Source: Chlamydiota bacterium (GTDB taxonomy: Bacteria; Chlamydiota; Chlamydiia; Chlamydiales; Parachlamydiaceae). From it: a DNA stretch of 36,136 nt. Below are positions 15,763 through 23,350 of this stretch, one piece after another. A program made the position numbers and the translations under genes. Position 1 is the stretch's first letter. Each line of letters begins with the position of its first letter. The stretch is taken from NCBI GenBank assembly GCA_013287905.1, contig JABDCW010000018.1, forward strand, positions 1 through 36,136, read 5' to 3'. The notes under the pieces are model-generated. The model made no database searches, had not been told where the DNA came from, and saw nothing but the letters and a program-made list of their open reading frames with translations.

Positions 15763-16371
15763 ATGCATACTATACCTGGTGACAAAGTAATTTATCTGGA
15801 TGAAATTAAAAGAGACGGAGATACTACTATATCTGATGCGGTTTTGTTATTGCGATCTGTTGCTGGAGCTGGCTTAAAAAAATATGAAAATTGGTATGAT
15901 GACACAAAAAGCCTGAGATTGCAAAATCACACAAAAGTTATCTATAATGATATATTAACACACAAAGAGATATATCCAGCAGTAAAAAAATTAGTTGACA
16001 CAGGTCATCGAATCACAGGTTTAGTGCTTGCTACTTTTGGTTTGGAAGATGCGTTAATATTTGCCAGAAGTGTATTGACAGCAGAGAATGCAAATGAAAT
16101 ACAAAATGTATTCCCTATGATGGCTAAAGATGCGGTGATTATTTTATCTAGCCGTCTTTTGCCACTTCGCGGTCTTCAAGCAGGTGCTCCCGAGTCAGAT
16201 TCAAATATAAATAGGACTATCGCTTACTTGGCTCCTGGAAAAATGGTAATCGCTCCAGCGAAGTCAACTTCAATGGATACTACAATTTTTTCATGGAACG
16301 ACAAGGAGTTGCATGCTAAATTTTTTTCATCAGGAAAAAATATAACATTAAAATACCAATTACCTAAGTAG
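15763..16371 (+). CDS. Hypothetical protein, 202 aa
   Basis: I do not recognise this protein. It has no signal peptide. A mildly hydrophobic stretch (HRITGLVLATFGLEDALIFA, about residues 85-105) is not clearly a membrane segment. The C-terminal third is Ser/Lys-rich with a beta-like ending (KNITLKYQLPK). A GGAG ribosome-binding site lies upstream of the ATG. The gene sits between the complete yidD and its truncated duplicate and is visibly more AT-rich than the yidD copies, so it may have been inserted or trapped during the duplication. Function unknown. Confidence 0.75.
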   Translation: MHTIPGDKVIYLDEIKRDGDTTISDAVLLLRSVAGAGLKKYENWYDDTKSLRLQNHTKVIYNDILTHKEIYPAVKKLVDTGHRITGLVLATFGLEDALIFARSVLTAENANEIQNVFPMMAKDAVIILSSRLLPLRGLQAGAPESDSNINRTIAYLAPGKMVIAPAKSTSMDTTIFSWNDKELHAKFFSSGKNITLKYQLPK

Positions 16372-16388
16372 ATTGGCATCTAAGGCTT

Positions 16389-16679
16389 GTGTATGCTCAA
16401 CCAGGGCATGTCAATTCTTGCAACACTCCTCTATTTGGGAAATTTGCTGAAACGATGATCCGTTTTCATCAGGAAGTGATCTCCCCGGCCGACGGCCCCC
16501 GCAGTCATTTCATCCCCAGCAGCTCTCAATATACCCTTGATGCGATGCGCAAATACGGTTTTTTTCAGGGGGTGATGTATGGATGCGACAGGCTGATGCG
16601 CGAAAACGAGGACCCTTGGGTGTATCGTTTGACTAAAGATCCTGCCGGCAACCTCATCAAGTATGATCCCGTTCCTTAA
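16389..16679 (+). pseudogene. 5'-truncated duplicate of yidD
   Basis: From about 16390 the DNA repeats the yidD gene (15386 onward) with few substitutions; the encoded 83 C-terminal residues are nearly identical (Asn to Asp in SSQYTLDAMRK, His to Tyr in GVMYGCDR). The signal peptide and the first ~40 codons are missing, and an extra A near the junction (ACCAGGG versus ACCGGG) puts the residual upstream sequence out of frame. Translation could only start at a GTG (16389) with no clear ribosome-binding site. It is most likely a non-functional fragment, although the preserved frame over the whole domain means expression of a cytoplasmic YidD-like peptide cannot be excluded. Confidence 0.7.
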
Positions 16680-16709
16680 AATTCCTTGCAAAAAACATAA
16701 TAATTGGCG
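16390..16709 (+). repeat. Duplicated yidD block, right copy
   Basis: Partner of 15386-15702, with a few single-base differences and small indels. It extends past the yidD stop through the ATAATAATTGG sequence, so the duplication copied the 3' flank as well as the coding part. Confidence 0.8.
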
Positions 16710-16789
16710 TATGTTTTTCTCGGTGTATTTACTATTAACCATATAAAAAAATAACTCCCAGCAAGGGAAATTAACAAAAGGAATAGACT

Positions 16790-17209
16790 ATGACACTGCC
16801 TGCCAATAATTTGCAAAAGCTGTCACAAGTAGAAGCATTCGTTGATCAAAACAAACCAGTGGGGGTAAGCCAGGATGGAAAAAGATTTTTGATTACCTCC
16901 GGAATACCCAGTCTTGACGCAAGAATAACCCCGGCTGCAGCCCTCCTCGGCAGAATCGACAATCTTAAGACAGCACAAACCAGGATCAAACAAATGATGG
17001 ATAATCCGCGGTTTGCGACAACAGCACAAGAAAAAAGGGATAAAGTTACACAGTTGAAAGATAAATGTGAATCTTATCTCAAGATGAGTCGGACGTTAAG
17101 GGCATTCCATGAGAATCCATCTGGTTCGCCTCGATTCCAGGCATCATATAACCTAACTATCAATGGCTGGCCTGCCACTGTCACTGTCGAATGGGTTGAG
17201 CTTGAATAA
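16790..17209 (+). CDS. Hypothetical protein, 139 aa
   Basis: Not recognised. The ATG at 16790 has an AAAAGGAA ribosome-binding site. The product has no signal peptide or membrane segment. The middle (about residues 55-105) is charged and helical, with a likely short coiled coil (TAQEKRDKVTQLKDKCESYL); the C-terminal 30 residues look beta-rich (NLTINGWPATVTVEWVEL). It lies directly downstream of the duplicated yidD block and ends 19 nt from the convergent transporter gene. No function is proposed. Confidence 0.75.
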   Translation: MTLPANNLQKLSQVEAFVDQNKPVGVSQDGKRFLITSGIPSLDARITPAAALLGRIDNLKTAQTRIKQMMDNPRFATTAQEKRDKVTQLKDKCESYLKMSRTLRAFHENPSGSPRFQASYNLTINGWPATVTVEWVELE

Positions 17210-17227
17210 GCAAATTACCCAATAAGT

Positions 17228-19096
17228 CTAAACAGCCGAAGAGGCCGCAGAGGCGCTTAATTCAATATTATCTTGCCTTCGTTCCGCCTCTTTGGCGTCT
17301 CCCATCTTGATGAGATAGTGGGCTCTGCGCATCGCTTTGACCATATATTGATGGGGATGTTTTTCATCGAAGACAAAAAGGTTGTCCTTGCCGATTAATT
17401 CTACCATCCCCGAATCGCTAAGGACATCCCAAACTTGCTGCAGCATTCCACAAGCGATTAAAAATCTGCGGGAGCCTTTCAGATAATCATGCAGCTGATT
17501 GAGCGCAAGGCAAACGGTAGCATCGATGTCCCGGGCATTTTTCAGCTGCAAAATAATCACTTTTGTCGATGTATCATCTTCGGCTATTGCTTTAAGGGTC
17601 GTCTGGAAAATATCGGCAGCGCCAAAAAAAAGTTCTCCTTCCACTTTAATAATGCGGATCGTCCGATGTTCATGCAAATGGGTTGTTTCGAGTTTGCATA
17701 ATTCGCCTTGGGTATCGATATCATATTCGACAAGTTGCGGCAGGGCGGCTTTTTTTAAATAGAGGGTAACAGAAATCATGACGCCGATGTAAAAGGCAAT
17801 GTCCAAACTCAAAAAAATGCAGGACAATAAAGTCACCCATAATACCAGGGCATCGGAATTCGTTGCTTTCATGCACAGGAAGAATTGTTTGGGCTGAACA
17901 AGGGTAGCACTTGTCACAAGCAATAATGCGGAAAGGGCTGCCATGGGGATATGCATGATCAAAAAGCTAAAACAAAAAATGACAAATGCGACAAAAATAA
18001 TATTCAGGATGGCAGAAAGGCGGGTTTGAGCACCCAGTGAGTAGTTGAGTACGCTTCGGGAAGGACTTGCGGAAACGGGCATGGCTGAAATTAACGATGA
18101 GCATAAATTGCCAAGTCCGATCCCAAAAATTTCCTGGTTGACAGCTAACCTTTGTCCTGAATTTGCCGAAATTGTTTTTGCAACGGAAGTTGTCTCCATA
18201 ATACTTAGTAAGGCAATGGCAAACGCTAAGGGAAGCAATTGGTTCAATAAGGCGATATCAAAAAAGGGAAGGACAACATGCGGCCAGATGTTGCTTAAGT
18301 CTCCCTTGTCTGCAATTAAGATCACTTCTTTCCACTGAGTGAGCACACCTCCTTCCGTCGAGATAGAGGCGAAAAACGGGCTGTTTAAAAAATAAATCGA
18401 TAATGTGCTTAAAGCTAGCATGATCAGGGAAGAGGGAACCCTTCGGTCAAAACGTTTTAGTAGCAACAAAACAATGAGACTGACAATTCCAACAATTGCC
18501 GTAGGGATATGCAATTGATTAAGATGGGTAAAGAGATGCCATCCTTTTTTATAAATGGCATGATCCCCAAAAATTGTTGGAATGCCTAAAAAGGGAAAGG
18601 ACTGATTGACTAAGACCGCGATAGCAGTGCCGGTGATATAGCCAATGATCACAGAATGACTGATAAATTGTGTTAGCCTTCCCAGTTTGGCGCCCGCTAT
18701 AAATAGTTGGATGATTCCGATCAATAATGTCAATTGCGTGAGGATTTGCAAGGAAGCTAAGTCTCTGTTTTCCCCTATTTCCCCACGATAATAGGAGAAG
18801 AGAATTTGGGCAGTTCCTGCCTGCATTAAAATAGCAATGGCGTTGCTCGGTCCCACAATGAGGTGGCGGGATGATCCAAAAATGGCTGCAATGAGCGATG
18901 AGTAGATGGAGGCAAGCAAACCTGTCATCAGGGGAAGCCCTGCCAATAGAGCATAAGCCATCGCCTGGGGGACAGTGAGTAGAGCGACCGAAAGTGCAGC
19001 TAACAAATCTCGATGAAACTGGGAAAGGGAATAGTTTTTTAATTCTTTAGCTATAGAAAAAAGGGAAATGTCATCAGAATGTATTTGTGTCTGCAT
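17228..19096 (-). CDS. SulP/SLC26-family anion transporter with STAS domain
   Basis: An inner-membrane anion permease of the SulP family; members carry sulfate, bicarbonate, dicarboxylates or other anions, and substrate cannot be read from sequence alone. The first ~440 residues hold the multi-spanning transport domain, with the family start ALLTVPQAMAYALLAGLP and the segment SSLISAMPVSASPSRSVLN. The C-terminal STAS domain (about residues 460-570) includes KVIILQLKNARDIDATVCLAL. A charged tail follows. The 622-aa length is normal. The gene is transcribed towards the yidD region and its start faces the 190-bp inverted-repeat element. The ATG at 19096 gives the expected cytosolic N-terminus. 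Confidence 0.92.
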   Translation of the reverse strand: MQTQIHSDDISLFSIAKELKNYSLSQFHRDLLAALSVALLTVPQAMAYALLAGLPLMTGLLASIYSSLIAAIFGSSRHLIVGPSNAIAILMQAGTAQILFSYYRGEIGENRDLASLQILTQLTLLIGIIQLFIAGAKLGRLTQFISHSVIIGYITGTAIAVLVNQSFPFLGIPTIFGDHAIYKKGWHLFTHLNQLHIPTAIVGIVSLIVLLLLKRFDRRVPSSLIMLALSTLSIYFLNSPFFASISTEGGVLTQWKEVILIADKGDLSNIWPHVVLPFFDIALLNQLLPLAFAIALLSIMETTSVAKTISANSGQRLAVNQEIFGIGLGNLCSSLISAMPVSASPSRSVLNYSLGAQTRLSAILNIIFVAFVIFCFSFLIMHIPMAALSALLLVTSATLVQPKQFFLCMKATNSDALVLWVTLLSCIFLSLDIAFYIGVMISVTLYLKKAALPQLVEYDIDTQGELCKLETTHLHEHRTIRIIKVEGELFFGAADIFQTTLKAIAEDDTSTKVIILQLKNARDIDATVCLALNQLHDYLKGSRRFLIACGMLQQVWDVLSDSGMVELIGKDNLFVFDEKHPHQYMVKAMRRAHYLIKMGDAKEAERRQDNIELSASAASSAV

Positions 19097-19202
19097 AAAA
19101 ACTCAAGGCTGGACAACCAGGGATGATTGGCACAAAAAGTCGAATATTAATTACAATCATTGCTGTTACTTTTGTTTTTGTCAAGGAGGAGATAAAGTAG
19201 TC

Positions 19203-19392
19203 CAGGTGACCGGACATTAAAACAATTTATTGAAACACAGAGATACAGAGGGCACAGAGAATTTCTTTTTTGCCGAAAGGAAAAGAAATAGCCTGTTTTT
19301 CGCTTCCGCGGAAAAAAAGATGTGCAATAGCTTGTCTCTATGTTCTCCGTGCCTCTGTGTTTAAAATATTTGTTTTAATGTCCGGTCACCTG
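19203..19392. repeat. 190-bp inverted-repeat element with perfect 23-bp ends
   Basis: Termini are perfect 23-bp inverted repeats (CAGGTGACCGGACATTAAAA...; 19203-19225 and 19370-19392). Immediately inside each are CACAGAG-rich tracts that also pair imperfectly (ACACAGAGATACAGAGGGCA versus the complement of TCTCCGTGCCTCTGTGTTT), so nearly the whole unit can fold. No transposase is present, so it would be a non-autonomous MITE-like unit. The remaining 19097-19202 and 19393-19524 are AT-rich with no gene visible. Confidence 0.85.
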
Positions 19393-19524
19393 CCCATTGA
19401 ATTGACAAAATTGACTTCTATCTTTTCTTCGTGCGATAATACAATGGAATATTTAGTAAAATGTAAACTTTCTTTTTATGATTTATTAATTAGAAATTAA
19501 TAACTCTATTATTTTGGGAGCGCT

Positions 19525-21669
19525 ATGAAGTTGGAATCAGTTCAGGATTTTTGCCGTTGGTATTTCTTTAAAGACCCAAAGAATCAGGATCTTGCGAAAA
19601 CTGGTTACCGGTCTAAATCATCCGCCACGTTTGTTAAAGTCCTATCTTATTTCACGTTCATTGCGCCATTGAGTATTGGATTGGTCTATGGTTTATCTCA
19701 GATAGCTAAGCGCTTTTCTCCAGAGCTTTCCAAGAAAAATCAAGAGGTTAGCGATCGCATCTCGCAGAAAGCTAAGGATGCCGATATCATTCCCCAAAAG
19801 ACCCAACCAAAAGACGACAATACAGGGAGCGAGAAACCGGACGACGCACCGGTCAAACCAAGCGACGCACCGGTCAAACCAAGCGATGCACCGGTCAAAC
19901 CAGACAACGCACCGGTCAAACCAAGCGACGCACCGGTCAAACCAGACGAAGTACCGGTCGCAGAGCCATCTGCCCAACCAAAAGACGACAATATTGGTGC
20001 CGGCAAAGCAGTCAATGTATTCACTGAAATGACTACAGCGGTAAATGAGATGTTGAAAAGAAGCCTGGGAACCCCCACACCAGAAAATGCTATATTTAAA
20101 GAATATGCAGGATTATTAAAAAAATATGAGAACAATCAGCTCGATTGTGCGAAAATTTTATTACAAGAATTACCCGGTGCCATTGCAAAGATACTCTCCC
20201 GGAAGCTTACCCCTGACCGCAAAGATAGAATTTTAGATAAATTAGCTGCCGGGTTAAGTCAAATATTGATTGATAACAAGGATTCAACGGATCTCTTGAT
20301 GAAACAAATTAGAGAGACATTTGATCCGAAATTAGTTGCTGAGATTGAGAAAAAAATAGCTGCCCCCGTTTTAGCTGGTCCGGAGCAGAGTATTCCTCCA
20401 CCCCCACTCGAAGAACCGCCAAAAATATCGCCTCAACTCCAGCCCTTGGCTACTCCCCCTAAGGTTCCTGCTCCAATCACCGTGGCTCCCGTGGAATCTC
20501 CCCCACTCGAAACAGCAGTCATTGATCCGGAGGTAGAAGCGGCCATTATCGCAATCCTTGGTGAAGGGAATTTCAAACAACATGTGCAAATAGAGCAATC
20601 CATTGCCGATATATTTAAAAAATACCAGAATTTATTGGACAATCACAAAGCAAACGCATACAGTTGCGCAATTGGTTTATTAAAGCACCTGCCTGCACGT
20701 TTAAATGCTCTTACGCAAGGCAACGCTCAACGCACAGGCAAAGCGCACGCAAGATTATTGCCTCAATTGAAAGAAGTCGTGATAAGGGATTATCAGAATG
20801 AAGACTCACTGATTCATTTAATGAAAGCAGTTGAAAAATCATTTCCTGCAGATTTTGTCAATAAGCTGAAAAAAGAAATAGACGATTACTTCATCAAATT
20901 GCCCATTTCTGAAAAGTCACTGAAAGTGCAAGTGAATAGCGTATATCAGTGGTCCGCATATGCTCATCCTAAAGATCATCTTTTTTTAACCGGGTGGTTT
21001 ACCCATGCCCTTCAGGAAATCCCAGCGATTACAGATGTTTCATTAAAAATTGAACTTCTGACTCATGCAAAAGAACATATCGCAAAACAACCAGCTGAAA
21101 TTGCTGTACAAATCAAAGCCCTTTCGGATAACTTCCTCCAAAGACGCAAAGAAATGATCGCTTTTATTTCCGACAATGTCCAGCGAGAGGATATTCATTC
21201 TAAAATTCCTTTACTTAAAAGTGTTTTTATCGAAGAATCTCAAGGGAAACTGGTATGTGACTTATTAGGTGCCAAAGTAGCATTTGTGGACCTGATGAGC
21301 GATATCTTGCCAAAAGACAGCTTAGCAGCCGACGACTATACTAAATTCACTATAGAGTTTATTCCAATCTATATCGATACATTTGAGGAAGCAAAAAAAA
21401 ACGAGACGGAAGAGTGCAAGCTAATTTTTGAATCCATGCATGATCTTTTTACGACTTTTATCGCCCAGATGACTATAGGAAAAGATCAGAAGGGGGCGGT
21501 AATACCAATTCCTACTTTGAAAGCTGGAAAAGTAAATTATGACAGATTTGCGGCAGTTTATGGCGAAGCTGCATTAGAAATTGAAATAAATACAAAAAAT
21601 GACGTTGCTATTGCGAGAGATCTTGAAGTCCAGGAATATCGGGAAAGATTGCGACGACAACGCCCTTGA
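19525..21669 (+). CDS. Membrane-anchored repeat protein; apparent C-terminal frameshift
   Basis: Not a recognised family. Near the N-terminus is one likely membrane segment (FTFIAPLSIGLVYGLSQI, about residues 47-64). Residues about 90-150 are a low-complexity linker with tandem DAPVKPS/D units. Two related ~95-residue helical modules follow, one from about residue 190 (IFKEYAGLLKKYENN) and one from about residue 360 (IFKKYQNLLDNHKAN), separated by a Pro-rich stretch; the rest is helical. The ATG at 19525 has GGGAG upstream. The annotated stop at 21667-21669 is suspicious: a one-base shift just before it gives a further coherent, charged tail (ALERERLQGQRREND...) ending at 21754. That suggests a recent frameshift, programmed slippage or a sequencing error. 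It could be an envelope-spanning or secreted protein. Confidence 0.8.
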   Translation: MKLESVQDFCRWYFFKDPKNQDLAKTGYRSKSSATFVKVLSYFTFIAPLSIGLVYGLSQIAKRFSPELSKKNQEVSDRISQKAKDADIIPQKTQPKDDNTGSEKPDDAPVKPSDAPVKPSDAPVKPDNAPVKPSDAPVKPDEVPVAEPSAQPKDDNIGAGKAVNVFTEMTTAVNEMLKRSLGTPTPENAIFKEYAGLLKKYENNQLDCAKILLQELPGAIAKILSRKLTPDRKDRILDKLAAGLSQILIDNKDSTDLLMKQIRETFDPKLVAEIEKKIAAPVLAGPEQSIPPPPLEEPPKISPQLQPLATPPKVPAPITVAPVESPPLETAVIDPEVEAAIIAILGEGNFKQHVQIEQSIADIFKKYQNLLDNHKANAYSCAIGLLKHLPARLNALTQGNAQRTGKAHARLLPQLKEVVIRDYQNEDSLIHLMKAVEKSFPADFVNKLKKEIDDYFIKLPISEKSLKVQVNSVYQWSAYAHPKDHLFLTGWFTHALQEIPAITDVSLKIELLTHAKEHIAKQPAEIAVQIKALSDNFLQRRKEMIAFISDNVQREDIHSKIPLLKSVFIEESQGKLVCDLLGAKVAFVDLMSDILPKDSLAADDYTKFTIEFIPIYIDTFEEAKKNETEECKLIFESMHDLFTTFIAQMTIGKDQKGAVIPIPTLKAGKVNYDRFAAVYGEAALEIEINTKNDVAIARDLEVQEYRERLRRQRP
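19843..19959 (+). repeat. In-frame 21-bp tandem repeat (DAPVKPS/D)
   Basis: Five full 21-bp units of the GACGCACCGGTCAAACCA type, starting at 19843, 19864, 19885, 19906 and 19927, plus a partial unit (EVPV). Each encodes (D/N)APVKP(S/D). Because the unit is 7 codons, copy-number change would keep the frame. The flanking QPKDDN segment also occurs on both sides (near 19804 and 19977). Confidence 0.9.
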
Positions 21670-21775
21670 AAGGGAGCGCCTGCAAGGGCAACGGAGAGAG
21701 AATGATTTTGACGCACAAGACATCGCCGAGAATCCCGACATTCCAGAGGAATAAAGACAATCCAATTTTTCTGTC

Positions 21776-21804
21776 TTGACAATGTCGTTATATTGATGTC
21801 TAAT
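21776..21804 (+). promoter_or_regulatory. Sigma-70-type promoter for the aminotransferase gene
   Basis: TTGACA at 21776-21781, a 17-bp spacer, and TCTAAT at 21799-21804. The expected transcript start is near 21811, leaving a 5' leader of roughly 45 nt before the ATG at 21855. This is the best consensus promoter I found in the window. Confidence 0.65.
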
Positions 21805-21854
21805 TTACTGCAACTCCACAATGATCACACCAAGGATCACACCAAAGGATTGAC

Positions 21855-23036
21855 ATGGCCGATTCAGAATTTATCCCTTATGCCAGACAAAGTATCACGC
21901 AAGAAGATGTCGAAGCAGTTGCCCATGCTTTAAAGGGGAATGTCATCACTCGGGGGCCTCTTGTTGAAGCTTTTGAGCAAGCAGTGGCTGATTATTGCCA
22001 TGTCAAATATGCCGTTGCTTTTTCCAGTGGTTCTACGGCTCTTTTAGCAGCATACAGGGCGGCAGACATTAGACCGGGAGATAAGATCCTGACCACCCCA
22101 AACTCTTTTATCGCAACGACCGGTTCGGCTGTCCTTTGCGGTGCCACTCCTGTTTTTATCGACATTGACCCACAGACGGCAAATATCGATCTCGATCAAC
22201 TTAAATTGAATGTAGAAGTCTCCTCATCAGGAAGAAAAACAGTGATTGCCCCTGTTCATTTTGCTGGTGTCCCTGTCGATATGGAAAAGATCGGGAAAAT
22301 GTTGACCAGTTCGCAACAAATCGTGATTGAAGATGCAGCGCATGCGATTGGATCGCGTTATAAAGATGGGCAAATGGTCGGCTGTTGCGCCTGGAGCGAT
22401 ATGACAATATTTAGTTTCCATCCCGCCAAAACGATGACAACTGGAGAGGGGGGAATGGTGACAACCAATAACCCCGATCTTTATCATCTTTTAAGGCGAT
22501 TCCGGAACAATTGCATAGAGCGCGATCCCAAATATTTGCAGCTGCCCCCAAATCCCTGGCATTATGAAGTGACAGAATGCGGCAGTAATTACAATTTTAC
22601 GGAAATGCAGGCAGCCTTAGGCTTAAGCCAGCTTAAGCGCATTGATGCTTTCATCAGTAAAAGACAGCGTCTTGTGGCCCTTTATAAGGAGCGTTTGCAC
22701 CATGTAAAGAATGTACGTTTCTTGCAGTATGACAGGCCAGATGACGTAAGCCCCCACCTTTGTGTAGTCCGCATCGATTATTCCGCATTTAAAACAACCC
22801 GCAAGCAATTGATGGAGTCTTTAATCGGGAAAAATATCGGAACGCAGGTTCATTACATCCCTATCTATAAGCACCCTGTTTTTGCCGATCAAATCGGCGA
22901 CATTTCAGAATATTTTCCTGCTATGGAAGGATATTTCGCTGAATGCTTGTCATTGCCTTTATACTACGATCTGTCGGAAGAACAGGTCATCATGATAGCA
23001 GAGGAATTGAAGCGATCTCTTGTCAGCAAGAGATAA
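21855..23036 (+). CDS. DegT/DnrJ/EryC1-family sugar aminotransferase, PseC-like
   Basis: A PLP-dependent sugar aminotransferase. The sequence follows the PseC subgroup (UDP-4-amino-4,6-dideoxy-N-acetyl-beta-L-altrosamine transaminase of pseudaminic acid synthesis): FIPYARQSITQEDVEAV, NVITRGPLVEAFEQAV, then SSGSTALLAAY, EDAAHAIGSRY and the PLP-lysine region FHPAKTMTTGEGG. The 393-aa length is normal. No other pseudaminic or legionaminic acid gene lies in the window, so either the pathway genes are elsewhere or the enzyme serves another sugar or cell-envelope modification. It has its own promoter and is followed by a MITE and hppA. The family is certain; PseC is likely but not proven. Confidence 0.88.
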   Translation: MADSEFIPYARQSITQEDVEAVAHALKGNVITRGPLVEAFEQAVADYCHVKYAVAFSSGSTALLAAYRAADIRPGDKILTTPNSFIATTGSAVLCGATPVFIDIDPQTANIDLDQLKLNVEVSSSGRKTVIAPVHFAGVPVDMEKIGKMLTSSQQIVIEDAAHAIGSRYKDGQMVGCCAWSDMTIFSFHPAKTMTTGEGGMVTTNNPDLYHLLRRFRNNCIERDPKYLQLPPNPWHYEVTECGSNYNFTEMQAALGLSQLKRIDAFISKRQRLVALYKERLHHVKNVRFLQYDRPDDVSPHLCVVRIDYSAFKTTRKQLMESLIGKNIGTQVHYIPIYKHPVFADQIGDISEYFPAMEGYFAECLSLPLYYDLSEEQVIMIAEELKRSLVSKR

Positions 23037-23154
23037 GCTCTATCCCTTTACCGAACTTTCATTGCAGATTTAATGATAATCCTTTATCCTTTGTATAGTT
23101 TTTACAAGTTTAAAAAACCTGCCTTCACATTCGAATGCAGCACCTTTGAAATCT

Positions 23155-23317
23155 ATACCGAAGGTTGTTCAAAAGTTGGGATTTTGACAAGGAGGCTGCT
23201 CAAAATTTTTCGTCTGGAACGAGTGACCATTGCCAATGGCCAAGGCACGAGTGAAGACAAAAATTTTGATGCAAAGCCGACGCCGTCAAAAACCAATTTT
23301 TGAATCACGTTCGGTAT
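23155..23317. repeat. MITE-like hairpin element, copy 2 (163 bp)
   Basis: Same length and ends as copy 1 at 7606-7768, in the opposite orientation, about 96% identical by eye. The flanks are TA on both sides (tcTA / TAat), consistent with a TA target. Its right end creates TATAAT (23315-23320) 30 bp before the hppA ATG. The remainder of the gap, 23037-23154, is AT-rich with nothing recognised. Confidence 0.88.
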
Positions 23318-23350
23318 AATATAAACCCATTACTAAAGAGGTTAATTTTC

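Noticed and set aside
19693-20135. Open frames on both strands across the DAPVKP repeat (for example a Cys/Trp-rich minus-strand frame)
   Set aside because: These are shadow frames created by the 21-bp repeat, which stays open in several frames; they have no ribosome-binding site and no context.
23073-23303. 76-aa open frame before hppA
   Set aside because: Most of it translates the MITE, and no ribosome-binding site is visible.
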